Assembly (NCBI GenBank): GCA_029204225.1
Contig: CM055097.1
Span: 56,390,699-56,454,698, forward strand
Source: Diphasiastrum complanatum
Taxonomy: Eukaryota; Streptophyta; Lycopodiopsida; Lycopodiales; Lycopodiaceae
Direction of reading: 5' to 3'
Length of the DNA stretch: 64,000 nt
The notes under the pieces were generated by a model that was given only the letters and a program-made list of their open reading frames with translations, was not told the origin of the DNA and did not search any database. This document shows, in pieces, positions 34,497 through 46,543 of the stretch. The position numbers and the translations under genes are program-made. Within the stretch, counting starts at the first letter, position 1; every line of letters begins with the position of its first letter.

Positions 34497-35258
34497 ATAG
34501 CAAAGTATGATGTTTACAAAATTAGCAGCGTGTGTTAGAGAACATAATCTTAATTTATTACTCTCTTATGTTTGTATATAAACACAATAGAATAATAAAA
34601 TTTAAGTGATCTCCGAATAATGTTCATAACACAATGTTGTTACAATTAAGAAATGAGATGTGTTCCTTGCAAAGGTCGTATAAAGGATGTATGAATCAGA
34701 ACATATAGGTCACTTAAAGAACCTCAAAGAAAAGAGAGTGTGATAAGAGCAATACCTGAATTCGAGGTGAAGCAATGTCTTATGTATTAGCCATCTCTCA
34801 CTTAGTAGTAACACACATCTATATTCAGATGAATTATTCCAAAAATGCAAAGTCAAACAGAAGTATTTGGTATTGTTACATTTGAAGCATTCAGCAACCC
34901 TATCTTCATGGTTCAGAATGAAATCGAAAAGCTTTAATCGATTTGCTACTATTATTCATATTGTTAAAGAAGTATCAAGTACGGTAATAGGAATGCTTTC
35001 TTTTTATCAATCGTAGATGCAATGGAAACTCGAAGTAGATGCTTATATGTCTAACAAGATGCCATCTTATTCCATATTTTTGCCATAAAAGGTTGTTATA
35101 CGATAATAAAAGCAGATGACATCTATCAAGTATAGTAGATTACCACAAACCTTTCCCACTAGAAGTGCGATGTACTACGTAGAAGTTTGCATCTGATCTA
35201 TGTAAGAAAACTACCTTTGAAGTAGTCGTAGTGATGTTGAGAGTGAGCGCTCCCCTTC
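34497..35258. other. no gene recognised
   Basis: AT-rich spacer ending at the left target duplication CCTTC (35,254-35,258) of the 18-kb retrotransposon. Confidence 0.5.
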
Positions 35259-36357
35259 TATTGGCGAATTCCAGAGAATCCCCAGATGCCGAGCCAAGCT
35301 GAAGACACAGAGTATCTCTCACCCATGATCAAGGAGGTATCAGAAGGAGGAGAGCAGAAGAAGCTGAGAACCGAGAATTACTAGCTAGGATGACAGTTAT
35401 TATCTATGTGAACCTACATGGTGTATCCCAGAGAAGGAACGACCATGTAGGAGCTGGTAATATTTCCTAGGCATTGCAAATAATGTAGACCCCTTAAATA
35501 ATTTAGAGTGAGCCATCTTTTGATGGTGACCACTAGTAGAAGGGCTTTTTCCACTTGTAATATCCAAATTAGTGGAATTGCCACTTGGGCTCCACATGGG
35601 CAGCCTTCTTGCTATTTAAGGGACCCCCTCTCTTGTGAGGGAGCTTTGATTGTATTGTCATTTGCTCTTGAGTGAATAAAGAAGATCTTCCACGAGTTCT
35701 TGATGATTGTGAAGCTCCTTGTTCATGGCAATATTCTTGAGTGAAATTTCTATGAGCATGTTCTGATTCCTTTGTGATTGTGGATTAGTTAGATCTCTTG
35801 CTTACTTTCTTGTTTTGTGGAATGTAGATGTGGATTAGCTTTCTTGTTTCTTGATTTTTGTAGTTTCAGCATGCAGGTAAACTATAGAGGATGAGATTGT
35901 GGATCTAATTTGTATACTTTCTAACAATCATGCCCTTGATTGTTCTTGGGCATTCCAAGCATCAAGAAATGGGTGTTTCTTGATCCTTGGGCTGCTAGAA
36001 TGCTGTTAGGAAACTAGTTTTCTTGTTTCTTGTTTCTTGCTGAGTAGCTTAATGTTGCCATTGCATTGTTACCTGATTTTGGTAGATAGATTGTAGATTT
36101 TCTCTCTGATTTGGAACGTTGATCTATACTGAGCTAGGACTGGTTGCATGGCTTGTAAATGCATGTAGTTGAGTAATGTATCCGTCTCTCCCCACTGACA
36201 AGCTGGGAATACACATTGTAATCTAAGAAACACTTCTGCCTGGAAATCGTTCTAACAAGAAGACCAAATTGTAAAGAGCTGTAACCAATGGAAGTAACAA
36301 AAAGAAGAACGAACGATAAAGAATTGTGTTCATAGATTTAGCAGAAATCTATGAACA
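35259..36357 (+). repeat. 5' LTR of the 18-kb element
   Basis: 1099 bp ending ATCTATGAACA. CCTTC at 35,254-35,258 is the left target duplication. Homologous along its length to 52,355-53,474, with small indels. Confidence 0.93.
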
Positions 36358-36359
36358 TT

Positions 36360-36366
36360 TGGCGCC
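36360..36366 (+). promoter_or_regulatory. primer-binding site TGGCGCC
   Basis: Two bases (TT) separate it from the LTR. TGGCGCC is the start of the PBS used by Athila/Tat-type plant gypsy elements. Confidence 0.85.
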
Positions 36367-36639
36367 CTTTCCACAGCTACACAGACACTAAACCAAGCCA
36401 AACCTTTTCGATCTATGCTACAAAACCATCACTTTGAAGTCTCACACACGCATCATTATCGAGCTCGTCACTTTGGTCTCGACCGACGTCCAACTTTGTT
36501 CTCGACCGAGGCTTCACGCTCATTCCCTAGCCAAACTCCATGACTCATGTCTGGACCGGACGAAACCTTGTTTTATTCACCTATGGAAACTACGCACTCA
36601 CTCTCGATCGAACCACTACTCGCAATATCCTATCAAGTC

Positions 36640-37245
36640 CTGAGTTAAATCTCAACCAATGCTCATCGATCGGATCTCACCCGAGCCTCTCTACTGAATT
36701 CTCAATCGGAGCCTCTTTTGAAATCTCAACTGGAGCTTCTCGCTGAAATCTCCACCGGAACCTCATTTGAAATCTCAACCAGAGCTTCTCGCTGGAATTT
36801 CAACCGGAGCCTTCCTCTCAAAACTCGATCGGAGCCTTCCTCTAAAATCTCGACCGGAGCTTTCCTGTTAAATCTCGACCGGAGCTTACCTGTCAAAACT
36901 CGACCGGAGCTTTCCTGTCAAATCTCGACCGAAGCCTTCCTCTCCGATCTCGACCAGAGCTTTCTCTCAAATCTCGACCAAAGCATCCTATCAAATCTCG
37001 ACCGGTGCCTTCCTTTCAGATCTCGACTGGAGCCTGCTCTCAAATTGCGACCGAAGCTTCCTCTCAGATCTCAACCGGAGCTGTCTCTCAAATCTCAACC
37101 GGACTGTCCTATCATATCTTGACCGGAGTTGTTCTATCAAATCTCAACCGAAGCTGTCTCTCAGCTCTCAACGGGACTGTTCTCTCAACTTTCAACTGGA
37201 CCTTGCTATCAAATCTCAATTGAGGATTTCTATCAATTCTCAGCC
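36640..37245 (+). repeat. ~27-30-bp tandem repeats, consensus TCTCGACCGGAGC, in the 5' untranslated region
   Basis: Around twenty degenerate units built on TCAAATCTCGACCGGAGC plus a short variable spacer fill the space between PBS and gag. The repeat is open in more than one frame only because of its period. The same unit recurs at 47.6-48.8 kb in the same element. Confidence 0.9.
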
Positions 37246-37532
37246 GAGAGCTTTGACTTCCAGCCTGAACCAAGTCAACTTCAAGACAAAGTCAACTTTT
37301 TTATTTGACTATGTCTCAGTGTTTGCCCAATACCACAATTTTTTCCAACTTTATTGCAAAACCCTAACACCAAAAAAAAAAAAAAAGCCAACACAACTGT
37401 GCCATTTGGACACCACCACATTATTAGTCTATGACTAATATTTAAAAAATAAAAAATAAAAACCAAAACCACAAAACAAAAAAAGAGTCCAAGAGGCCTA
37501 TTCACCCAATCCTAAGGTACTCTAGAGTTGTT

Positions 37533-39639
37533 ATGGATCGTCCTTACGATCCGAATTCCACAGAGGACTATCCACCAGAGATGGTCTTCCCATCCACCGA
37601 ATAGGCTCGATTTAATTGATATTCCAAGATGAAATCCCAATCCAAGAGCCATCAACAAATCCATTTGACCGATGGGAACCCATGCGTTTTGAAGCTCCAT
37701 ACGATCGACCACATTTTCATGCTGCAGAATCTTCACATGCACGAGCTCACTTAAACAGAGCTTTTGCAAATAATGTTCCGCGTAAATTTACCTAAGTACA
37801 ACGGTAACACTGATCCTCAAAGATTTCTTCAAGTCTTTGAGAATGCATGTGATGTCTATGGCGAGACATCAACAGACACCATGGTACAGCTCTTCTCGAT
37901 GACCATGATCGATCGAGCACGAGAATGGTTTTTTAACCTTGATCGTGAAGATAAACAAGACTGATCACTTTTAAAGGAGACATTTATCAAACGCTTCAAG
38001 CCATCTCGCTTGATCAAAAGTCCTTTTGTCAAGCTAAGTAACATCAAAATGACAAAAGATGAGAAAGTATGTGACTACATTGAACGATTTAAAAGATTAA
38101 AAAGTCAGGTACAAGAACAACTTACTGACTCTATGCTCATAATTTGGATCCTTGTTGGACTCCCCCGATGGATACGGTGTGAAATTTGCTCCAATGATAA
38201 ATACACATCATTGAAACAAGCCATGTCTGATGCCATTCGGGAAGAAGACGAGGGATCAGATGTCTATGAGCCGTGTGAACGGAGAGCACATCGTGTTGTC
38301 CAAGAAAAAACGAGAAAACCTGAGAACAGTTGTGGAAAACATAGATGGAGTTGCTTAACCAGTAATACCAACAACAGATGGAGAAACTCACAAAAGAGTT
38401 TCAAAACACTCTTAAGTCTATCTAGAGTTCGATGCCAGATCAGTTACCCACTAGCCGAATCCAGCATAGACGAGAGAACACATGGTGCCCTCATTGTCGA
38501 GGTGCACACACTGGCAATGGGTGCCCTTCATACCAACCAGTCCCAGATACTTCATTGATCAAATGTGACATCTGCAACTTTATGGGGCATACCTCATTTT
38601 ATTGCTATTATAACCCGAGGAATCAGCCTCACAACCAGTCAGGGAGACATTATCAACGTCCTCGACACCAGTTTGTTTTACAAAATCACAATCAGCCCTA
38701 TCCATCACGAAACAACCAAGTCCATATACAAGAGTTGCCCAGACAATCTCGACATGACCTCAACCACAGCTGGCGCTCTTAGGACCACCTCCAAGGGGAC
38801 AACCTAATCTAGGAGCATAAAAGCATAAACACCCTTGAGAATCTGCACAGACACATTTTGTAGAAAACTCCTACGATCACTCATATCATCATGATACAAC
38901 ACTTCCATCTGTTAGTTCTCAACAATATCCAATCAACAACTCATGCTCGTGCAAACGAGATGAGTATTCCACACCACCAAAAAATCCAACAGAACTAGCC
39001 ATCCAAGATGGTTATGCTATTGCCATAGGCCCAATGAGCAACCGTTGTTTTATTTGTGGCAAAACTGGCCACTTCATGGTTGACTGTAAAGCTAAGAACC
39101 AATACCATGTGGAGTGCCCAGACTGTGTTCGTAAACACAGTTTCAAAGACTACCCTAAACAACCTAACAAGATCCTTCCAGCACGTCATATATCATATGA
39201 ACCTATTAGAGTTCTCACTAGAGCACAACTCCAACGACAAGAACAGCAGCAAAACAAGGAAAAATCAACTGACCCACATGGAAGCCACTTGACAGCTTCC
39301 ACATTACCCAAAGACTACCCAGACCCAAACGTGGAACAAAGGCAGTACAAGAATTTCGAGATGAGTTTTTGCGAGAGGAAGAACATACGGAAAGTCTGTT
39401 ATCCGCTCAGATCCCTGACAAAAAGCAATCCCTACATGGACTTGAAGTATTTTTTGACCTCTTGCAAGCTCAACTCACTATGCCATTCCATAGTGCGCTA
39501 AAATCTTTCACCAAGCTTCAACGATATATTCATCGTAGTTTTTAGCTGCCTACTATTCCTGATGAACAACAGAAAATAAAAGAGATTCCTGAAATTTTCC
39601 AAATTCCTATGAATCTGCTGAATATAGGTGTTGCTAAGG
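37533..39639 (+). pseudogene. gag of the 18-kb element
   Basis: From an ATG at 37,533 the sequence (several frame changes) gives a retrotransposon Gag domain: VNLPKYNGNTDPQRFLQVFE, YGETSTDTMVQLFSMTMIDR, AREWFFNLD, VKLSNIKMTKDEKVCDYIER, VGLPRWIR. A zinc-knuckle tail follows: CPHCRGAHTGNGC, CDICNFMGHTSFYC (~38,560) and CFICGKTGHFMVDC (~39,043). It should form virus-like particles and package RNA. It ends in a region like the pre-protease linker of the 55-59 kb element (LLNIGVAKV), where the nested element begins. Confidence 0.85.
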
Positions 39640-40232
39640 TGTAGTGCAGGCATCCCAAAGGGAGGAACCACGACTTAGCTTCCCAGCCTTCAACTCTTGC
39701 CATCCAAACCCACTTGACATACAAGCAGCCAACTTGCCAACAAAGATCGGACTTAACCAACTTGAAGTTCCGAAACCAACATTGAGATCCAACCTGGCGC
39801 CATTCCAGATTGGCGGTCCCGATGTGGGTGACTTCCCTCCGCGTCAGCCGCCCGACATACATCAAATTTAACCAACTCGAAGCTTCGTTACAAACGAGTA
39901 ACATCCATTCCAAGCAAGTGGTCTGACTTACATTAGACTTAACCAACTGAAAGCTTCGTCATGAGCGCTAGAAGCCAACCTGGCGCCATGCCAAACTGGA
40001 CAGCCATAAACAGGTAACTTCCACCCAAGCAAGCCATCCAACTCAGCCAACAGGTTAGAGCTCGTTTCCCAAGAGCTTAACCCATTCACGTTCATGCAAG
40101 GAACACTCAGAACCACAAGCCGCGACAAATATGGAGACAACCAGTTCATGGACCAAATGGTCCCGACAGCATACCGCTGGCGCCGCGGACTGAATGGTCC
40201 CGACGGCATACCGCTGGTGTCCCGGAATACGA
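39640..40232 (-). repeat. LARD-like element 3' LTR
   Basis: Forward TGTAGTGCAGGCATCCC to about CCGGAATACGA. Contains an internal duplicate of AATGGTCCCGAC...CATACCGCTGG. The right end is set by loss of similarity. Confidence 0.8.
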
Positions 40233-40729
40233 CCCTCAGCTATGTGCCAAATTAAAAAGTTTGAAGCGGCCTTACAACTTGCGCTTTTACCAAACACTAA
40301 AACCTAGAAGGTAATCAAAATCAGTTTGAGAAAAATCCCACTTTATTGATAAATCTGAGAAGGTTATGTTTCAAGTGCGTGACCGACCCTAGTCTCCGGA
40401 GTGCTAGCATGCCAAGGCGAGTGCCAGGACAACATTCCAGCAAGGGACGCTGAGACTTGGTTGGAGCTCGCCCTGAGTCACAACCCGCACTCCCCTATAT
40501 TATTGCTGGGATTCGCCACCTCCCCTCATACCAAGTACTCTACCAGGGCTGGTAAAGCATGTTTTCTCTCTCTCTAGGATTTTCTCTCTCTAGAAAGTCA
40601 TTTTCTCTCTCTAGAACTCATTGATCTCCAGGCTTCCTTTAACCATGCCTAGATCGTGTGAGGTGATTGCCATCGATCTAAGCTCTCTGGACTTCGCTAG
40701 AACTGATCAAAGATTTTCAGCCATAAGAA

Positions 40730-40832
40730 CTTGGCGCCGGCTGGATTCTGGTCACAGTGGCGCCGGGGGCAGCAGGGGCGCTGCTGGCGCCGGGCACAAT
40801 GCTGGCGCCAGTGGCGCCGGAAGTAAAACTTG
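40730..40832 (+). repeat. cluster of GGCGCC palindromes
   Basis: Five to six GGCGCC or near-matches in about 100 bases of Gly/Ala-coding sequence (TTGGCGCCGG, GTGGCGCCGG, CTGGCGCCGG, CTGGCGCCAGTGGCGCCGG). The 94-codon frame across it is low-complexity. Confidence 0.8.
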
Positions 40833-42710
40833 TAAATGTAGCTTTACGACATCCACCCCACCTTTACAAAATCTGATGTCCTCATCAGATGTCAGATTAA
40901 AGTAAAGGTGTCTTCCAATTAAAATAACTATACATTCAAGCTACTTGGCACAGTACTCAATTTACTTGCCAGTTTTTATTAACATTGAAGCGGGCACACC
41001 ACAAATCAAAGGCTCAGTTCTTTGTACTGAAAAATTACATAACTTGAAAATATCTCTTTGTCTGGGAAAAGCGTAGATTTTATATCGCTTACGTAAAACC
41101 CAAGAACCTTATTAATTGGTGACAGAGGCCTTTCTGTGAAATGTTCGTCCATGTCGCTTCTGACTTTTGACTTTGGAACTCCTTTGAGCTCTTGATTTGT
41201 CCTTGATGCACTTTGTGTTGAGCTCCCTGAGCTCCAGATTTGAGCAGTTCCGCACAGGTATCAAGGCTCCCTGAGCCAAATGATTTATCGTTTGATTGCC
41301 CACTTTATGGCCCACTCCGTGCCTTGTTGCTTTCGCTGCTGGATTTCTCTCCTTGTCCTAGCCTGATCTTGATACTTTTCTTTCTTGGCTCTTTAAGGTA
41401 GGCAAAGATTGAGTACTCCGCAATGCACCTCTCACTTAGCTTGAAGTAGCTCTTTGAATCAGTCCAAATGTAACCAATGACCTCGTGGAGAGCCAAAGGG
41501 TCGCACCAGTTTGATCCGCATACGAACTATCTCTTCGTGTTCGTTTGAAGCACCATGTCCGTCGCGCAAAACTTGACTTTCACAATTCCATCATTGGTCA
41601 GTTGCCTCACAGTCAAAACAAGAAGTGTACATCGAGCTTGGCTTCAAGTAGCTCTCTTTGAATCAAACACATGCACTCAGAGTTTGCACTAGTCTGATCT
41701 TAACACGAACTGTCCCTTAGCGTCCATTCGAACTACCAAGTCTCTCATGCAAGACTCAACTTTCACAGTTCTTTCATTGATCAGCTGCTTTACACGTAAC
41801 ACAAGTCAGCGTACTCATTACGTCTCCTCATCATTGTTGGTCCAGAGAAAGCCTATAACAAGCTTTTCTTTCCACAACAAAAACTTGTCAACTTATTAGG
41901 TCCAAAGTATGCCAGTCTCCTCATGTGAGTATGGCTAGGTCATCTTGAATTTGCCCCGATTTTGATCAACTTTCATTCAAAATTTGCCCCAAAGAGACGT
42001 GTGTGATAGTTCCCCCTCCACTTATAAAATCAGCTGACCAGACTTAGAGTAGAGTTCTTCGGACAAAAAGCCTTTCTAACACTTTGCTTCCCATCTGCTA
42101 GGATTATGGCTTGATCCAACTTGTTGCCAATCTCTGAAGAGGATCTTAGTCTTTTCTCCTTTGAGGAAAAAACCCAACTGATACTGGATATCACCCATGC
42201 TCAATGAGTTTCAATCCCGAAGGTGGTCGTCCCAAATGAAGACCAACTGCTCCATAGAAGATCTCCCCTGAAATTGCCCTTTCCAACTTTTGACTTTCTG
42301 CTTGCATCTGGTGGGCGTCGTCGCAAATGAAACTAACCCAAGAAACAGGCTAGTCATCCATCCTTTGCAAATATCGAGTCGTTTTGTTGTCGTTCACTTG
42401 CGAGTACTTGAACTGCGAATCCGCCCCACAGATTCTGTAGTCCTCTTTGTTTGATGGTGTCAGCCTTCAAAAGAAAGGTTCATTCTCGAGCCATCAGCTC
42501 CTTCTATCACAAGCAATAATGCAAACCAAACAGAGCACGAGTACTAAGACTCACCACGAATACATACAAGTAAGACACTCAGGCAGGTTTACTAACAGGT
42601 AACAAAGACAAAGTCCCCCTTTGAGATAGTCCTGCCAAAGGACCTTTGCATGGTCGTGCCCATATAGATCAATCATAGAATTAGCCCACAGAGAACAACC
42701 ATTCAACTAT

Positions 42711-43085
42711 CCGTGCTTTACCATTAAGCAGCACATTGCCTCAGTCATGTCCCACCACTTTTTGGTCGATAGCCCTTATAGCTAAACGATCGGCAACTAT
42801 CCCGCACCGGCAGCTAACCACTCGTGCTTTACACTCGAATTTGAGCAGCATCTCTGTATCAATGGTTAACCCGTAAAGTTCAAATATGTCACTTTGCACC
42901 CACAATGCATAGACCGTGCTTACGAACCTAATGACAGCACACTGCCTCATCTGTCCTACGTGCAGACAACGCCAGGCCCGAACCGCGAGAACTAACCGTG
43001 CTTACACCTCAAGGGCAGCACCTTGACTCATCAAGTCCCCCGTTCTGCCAACCACCCCGACCATGGATGCACTCGTGCTTACACT
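42711..43085 (-). repeat. five spaced GTAAGCACGG repeats
   Basis: On the minus strand a unit GAGGCANTGTGCTGC...GTAAAGCACGGNTAGTT appears near 43,075, 42,997, 42,915, 42,823 and 42,713 (77-110 bp apart). It lies just downstream of the PBS, in the leader of the LARD-like element, and could be an RNA packaging or structural array. Confidence 0.7.
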
Positions 43086-43172
43086 ATGGACAACACCTTG
43101 CATAACAGTTGTCCTGATGAACCCCAAATCATAGCCATCTCCGTGAGATCTGCATAGCTGACCGGCCAGTCA

Positions 43173-43186
43173 GCTCTGATACCACA
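43173..43186 (-). promoter_or_regulatory. Met-tRNA primer-binding site of the LARD-like element
   Basis: Forward GCTCTGATACCACA is the complement of TGTGGTATCAGAGC. It abuts the LTR at 43,187 and fixes the element's orientation. Confidence 0.85.
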
Positions 43187-43770
43187 TGTAGCACAGCCAT
43201 CCCAAAGGGAGTCGGGAACCACGACTTAGCTTCCCAGCCTTCAACTCTTGCCATCCAAACCCACTTGACATACAAGCAGCCAACTTGCCAGCAAAGGTCA
43301 GACTTAACCAACTTGAAGTTCCGAAACCAACATTGAGATCCAACCTGGCGCCATGCCAGATGGGGGGTCCCGATGTGGTTGACTTCCCTCCGCGCCAACC
43401 ACCCGACATACATCAAACATAACCAAATCGAAGCTTCGTTACAAATGAGTAACATCCATTCCAAGCAAGCGGTCTGACTTACATCAGACTTAACCAACTG
43501 AAAGCTTCGTCACGAGCACTGGAAGCCAACCTGGCGCCATGCCAGACTGGATAGCCATAAATAGGTAACTTCCAAAAGCAAGCCATCCAACTCAGCCGAC
43601 AGGTTAGAGCCCGTTCCTCAAGAGCTTAACCCATTCACGTTCATGCAAGGAACACTCAGAACCACAAGCCACGACAAATATGGAGACAACCAGTTCCTGG
43701 ACTAAATGGTCCCGACAGCACCACGGACCGAATGGTTCCGACGGCATACCGCTGGCGTCCTGGGATGTCA
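43187..43770 (-). repeat. LARD-like element 5' LTR
   Basis: Forward TGTAGCACAGCCATCCC to about TCCTGGGATGTCA; about 584 bp; similar to 39,640-40,232. Confidence 0.8.
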
Positions 43771-44881
43771 TTTATCAAATATTAAGGTTCGAACAGTAGG
43801 AGTCAACTTTGTGATCGATTGTGTCATCTTAGACTTACCAGAAGATGCCAATACTTATAAATGCCTTCTTGGTACACCCTGGCTCCAGATGGCAGGTGTT
43901 GTCCAAGATTGGAAGCATAGCAAAATCACCTTTGGCAATCACGACAAACGAGTCACTGTCGACTCAACTGGCCATGTCAAGCTCGTTAAAGTTTATGATG
44001 ATTGGTCATCAACAACATATGATGAATCAGATAGTGTCCCGATCCAACCCAAAGGCCACTATACAAGATCCACTGACATAATCAATTGGGGACAAGCACT
44101 AGCCACTGTGGACTGTGTTGATTCCAATCGATGTCATATCGAAACCGCTGCAGAAGCTATGGATATTATCCCATCTTCTATAGACATTGATACACCCATC
44201 ATCCCACTTATGATGATTGACTTGATTCCTATAGCGTGGTGCCCAGAAGAACCTAGCGTCTCTACCACCCATGTTTTTGAAAAAGCTATTCTTTCCATGG
44301 ATGATGTTGAAATGACGGATGAACATGTACTCCTTTATCTAGATGCCCAACGTTATCCGCCAAAATCAATTCCTCAGGAGATCAAGTCACCAGGGCCATT
44401 GGCTCATGTCCAACTGACATCCAAAATACCCAACACACAAGCGTATAGGCCCAAACCCAAAGTATACACATGGGATGTGTATCCAGGTGAAGTCTGGGAT
44501 ACAATCGATGACGACATGATAAGTGAGGCCACAACACCGCCCACGCAAAAACCACAAAAATCTCGGTTACAAAAAAATAAAATTATTGATACAAAATTAA
44601 CCGAGCATCAAAAACAGATGCGTGAGAAGCTTAAGCAGCCAATTAAGCCCTTGTCCAAAGGGACAGAAACCAATCCATCAGACCAAGCTTCCACGTCCGG
44701 TAGTGACTCAACTCAGATGATTCCCAAAGTTCCAGAAAACTTTGTGGAACCACCTTTCGATCTTCCACGAAAATTCAAAGATTTCACACTAGATGACGTT
44801 GTTATCCAGTTACCACAGTCGCACCGGGAACCTACACCAAGTTCCAACTCCTTTGAAGGACCATCTAAACGATGTCGTTGA
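43771..44881 (+). pseudogene. protease C-terminal remnant and protease-RT linker of the 18-kb element
   Basis: Starts NIKVRTVGVNFVIDCVILDL then LLGTPWLQ, the end of a gypsy aspartic protease; the active-site D-G-G half is missing, lost at the nested insertion. A 300-residue hydrophilic linker follows, with ILSMDDVEMTDEHVLLYLDA and, before its end, KFKDFTLDDVVIQLPQSHRE. The latter is matched by KRYTLDDVVIMLPKAHRE in the element at 55-59 kb. The frame runs to 44,881 and overlaps the RT frame by 10 bases, probably through a frameshift. Confidence 0.85.
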
Positions 44882-46543
44882 ACCTTAAAGACCCTGACGA
44901 CGAGATGGAACAAATGGTTCATGTTGGTGCACAACTTTCGGCCGAACAACTTTCTGATCTGGAGACTTTTCGCAAATACATGGATGTATTTGCATGGAAC
45001 TATACACAAATGAAAGAAATTACGTCTGAAGTCGTGGTTCATACGATTCCTTTAGAAGACAACGCTAAGCCTATTAGGGCTAAACCTTACAAAAGTAACC
45101 ACGTCTATCGCGAGAGAATCGATGAAGATATTAAGAAATTGCTGGATGTTGGCTTCATTTATGAAGTCCAACATATTGATTGGTTATCACCCATTGTGGT
45201 TGTACCCAAGAAAAATGGCAAACTTCGAATTTGTGTCAATCTCAAGAACCTTAATGCGGGTTACGAAGAAAGACCATTTTCCCTTGCCTTTAACGACCCA
45301 AATCTTAGAGGAAATGGCCGGAGCTGAAGCTTTCAGCTTCTTGGATGGATTCAGCGGTTATTTCCTTGTTCAAATAGCCCCTGAAGATAAACATAAAATG
45401 GCCTTTGCCACAGAAAACAGGGTTTATGCTTATAATGTTATGCCTTTTGGCTTATGCAATGCACCTTCAACGTTTCAGAGGGTCATGCAATAGGCATTCC
45501 AAGACCTGTTACATCGGATTGTCGAGATTTATCTCAACAATTTGGGTGTCCATTCCTCAGCCGCTACACACCTTGACACACTGGAGAAAATCTTGATTCA
45601 CTGTCGTAGATTTGGAATTTCCCTAAACCTTGATAAGTGTCAAATCTGGGTCACCCATGGGGTAGTACTCGGGCATATAATTTCAATGGAAAATATTTCT
45701 ACCGATCCTTCAAATATCAAGGTAATAGTTGAAATGCCCTTACCTGCAACAGTGAAAGAAGTGTACGTCTTCCTCGGTCACACAAATTATTATCGCATCT
45801 TTATAATTAATTATGCCAGCAAGGCACGCCTCGTTTATTTAGTTGTGGTAGATCCTCGATGGACCGAAGAACGCATTAAAGCCTTTGAGGAGTTGAAAAC
45901 AGCCCTTACCACGACACCCATACTCCGTTCGCCAGACTACACGACAGAATTCCATGTGCATATTGATGCAAGTAAGTATGCCATTGGAGGTCTTCTTGCA
46001 CAACTGGACGAGTACGACAAGGATTTTCCAATACGTTTCTTAAGCATGCAGTTGGTTCCTGCTGAAGTAAACTATACAACCACTGAACGAGAAGCATTAG
46101 CGATGGTCTATGCTGTTCAACAACTAAGACATTATCTACTAGGCCAGACCTTTGCCTTCTACACCGACCATCAAGCTCTGTTATATATTGTTAATAAATC
46201 CTGTAAAATGGGACGTATAGCTCGATGGCTGTTGATATTAGAGGAATTTAATTTCTGCGTAGTCGTTCGGAAAGGAACCCAACATTTCATGGTGGATCAC
46301 CTTTCCCAGCTCCCTAATGCTAAAAAAGCAATTGCACCAGTCAACGATGATCTTCCTGATGCATGTCTTTTTCAGATTGATGCTACACCCTTATGGGCTG
46401 AGGAGATCACTCAGTTCCTAACAATAGATAGACTCAAAGAAGGCCTAAGTACGGTCGCAAAACAGAAGTTTTTGCTTAAAGCAGCGCCCTTTCAACTCAC
46501 AACAGGACAACTTTATAAACGGGGCATTGACGGGATTATCTGA
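44872..46543 (+). pseudogene. reverse transcriptase and RNase H of the 18-kb element
   Basis: RT blocks SPIVVVPKKNGKLRICVNLK, AFSFLDGFSGYFLVQIAPED, VMPFGLCNAPSTFQRVMQ. The catalytic block reads IYLNNLGVHS where YxDD is expected, so both catalytic aspartates are asparagine. RNase H: FHVHIDASKYAIGGLLAQLD, YTTTEREALAMVYAVQQLRH, FYTDHQALLYIVN, then DHLSQLPNAKKA. One frameshift near 45,290 and a TAG at 45,491 also interrupt it. Non-chromovirus type. Confidence 0.92.

Larger units (their letters stand above)
40233..43172. other. noncoding interior of the LARD-like element
   Basis: No protein family is visible in any frame. It contains the GGCGCC cluster (40,730-40,830), TCTCTCTAG runs near 40,565-40,615, and a five-unit repeat at 42,711-43,085. 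Confidence 0.65.
39640..43770 (-). mobile_element. nested noncoding LTR retroelement (LARD-like)
   Basis: Direct repeats of ~590 bp at 39,640-40,232 and 43,187-43,770 enclose about 2.95 kb without recognisable protein. A Met-tRNA PBS on the minus strand abuts the right repeat, so the element runs right to left. Long LTRs with a long noncoding middle fit the large retrotransposon derivative class, mobilised in trans. The flanks (TAAGG left, TTTAT right) are not a target duplication, and host sequence between them is missing. The LTRs differ at roughly 35-40 positions by eye, mostly transitions. Confidence 0.8.

Noticed and set aside
36434-37223. Overlapping frames rich in Ser/Leu/Thr with ~10-residue periodicity
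   Set aside because: They are the TCTCGACCGGAGC tandem repeats read in different frames, in an untranslated region.
42711-43085. Possible CRISPR-like spaced repeats
   Set aside because: Units are degenerate, spacing is irregular, the organism is a plant and the array lies in an LTR element leader.
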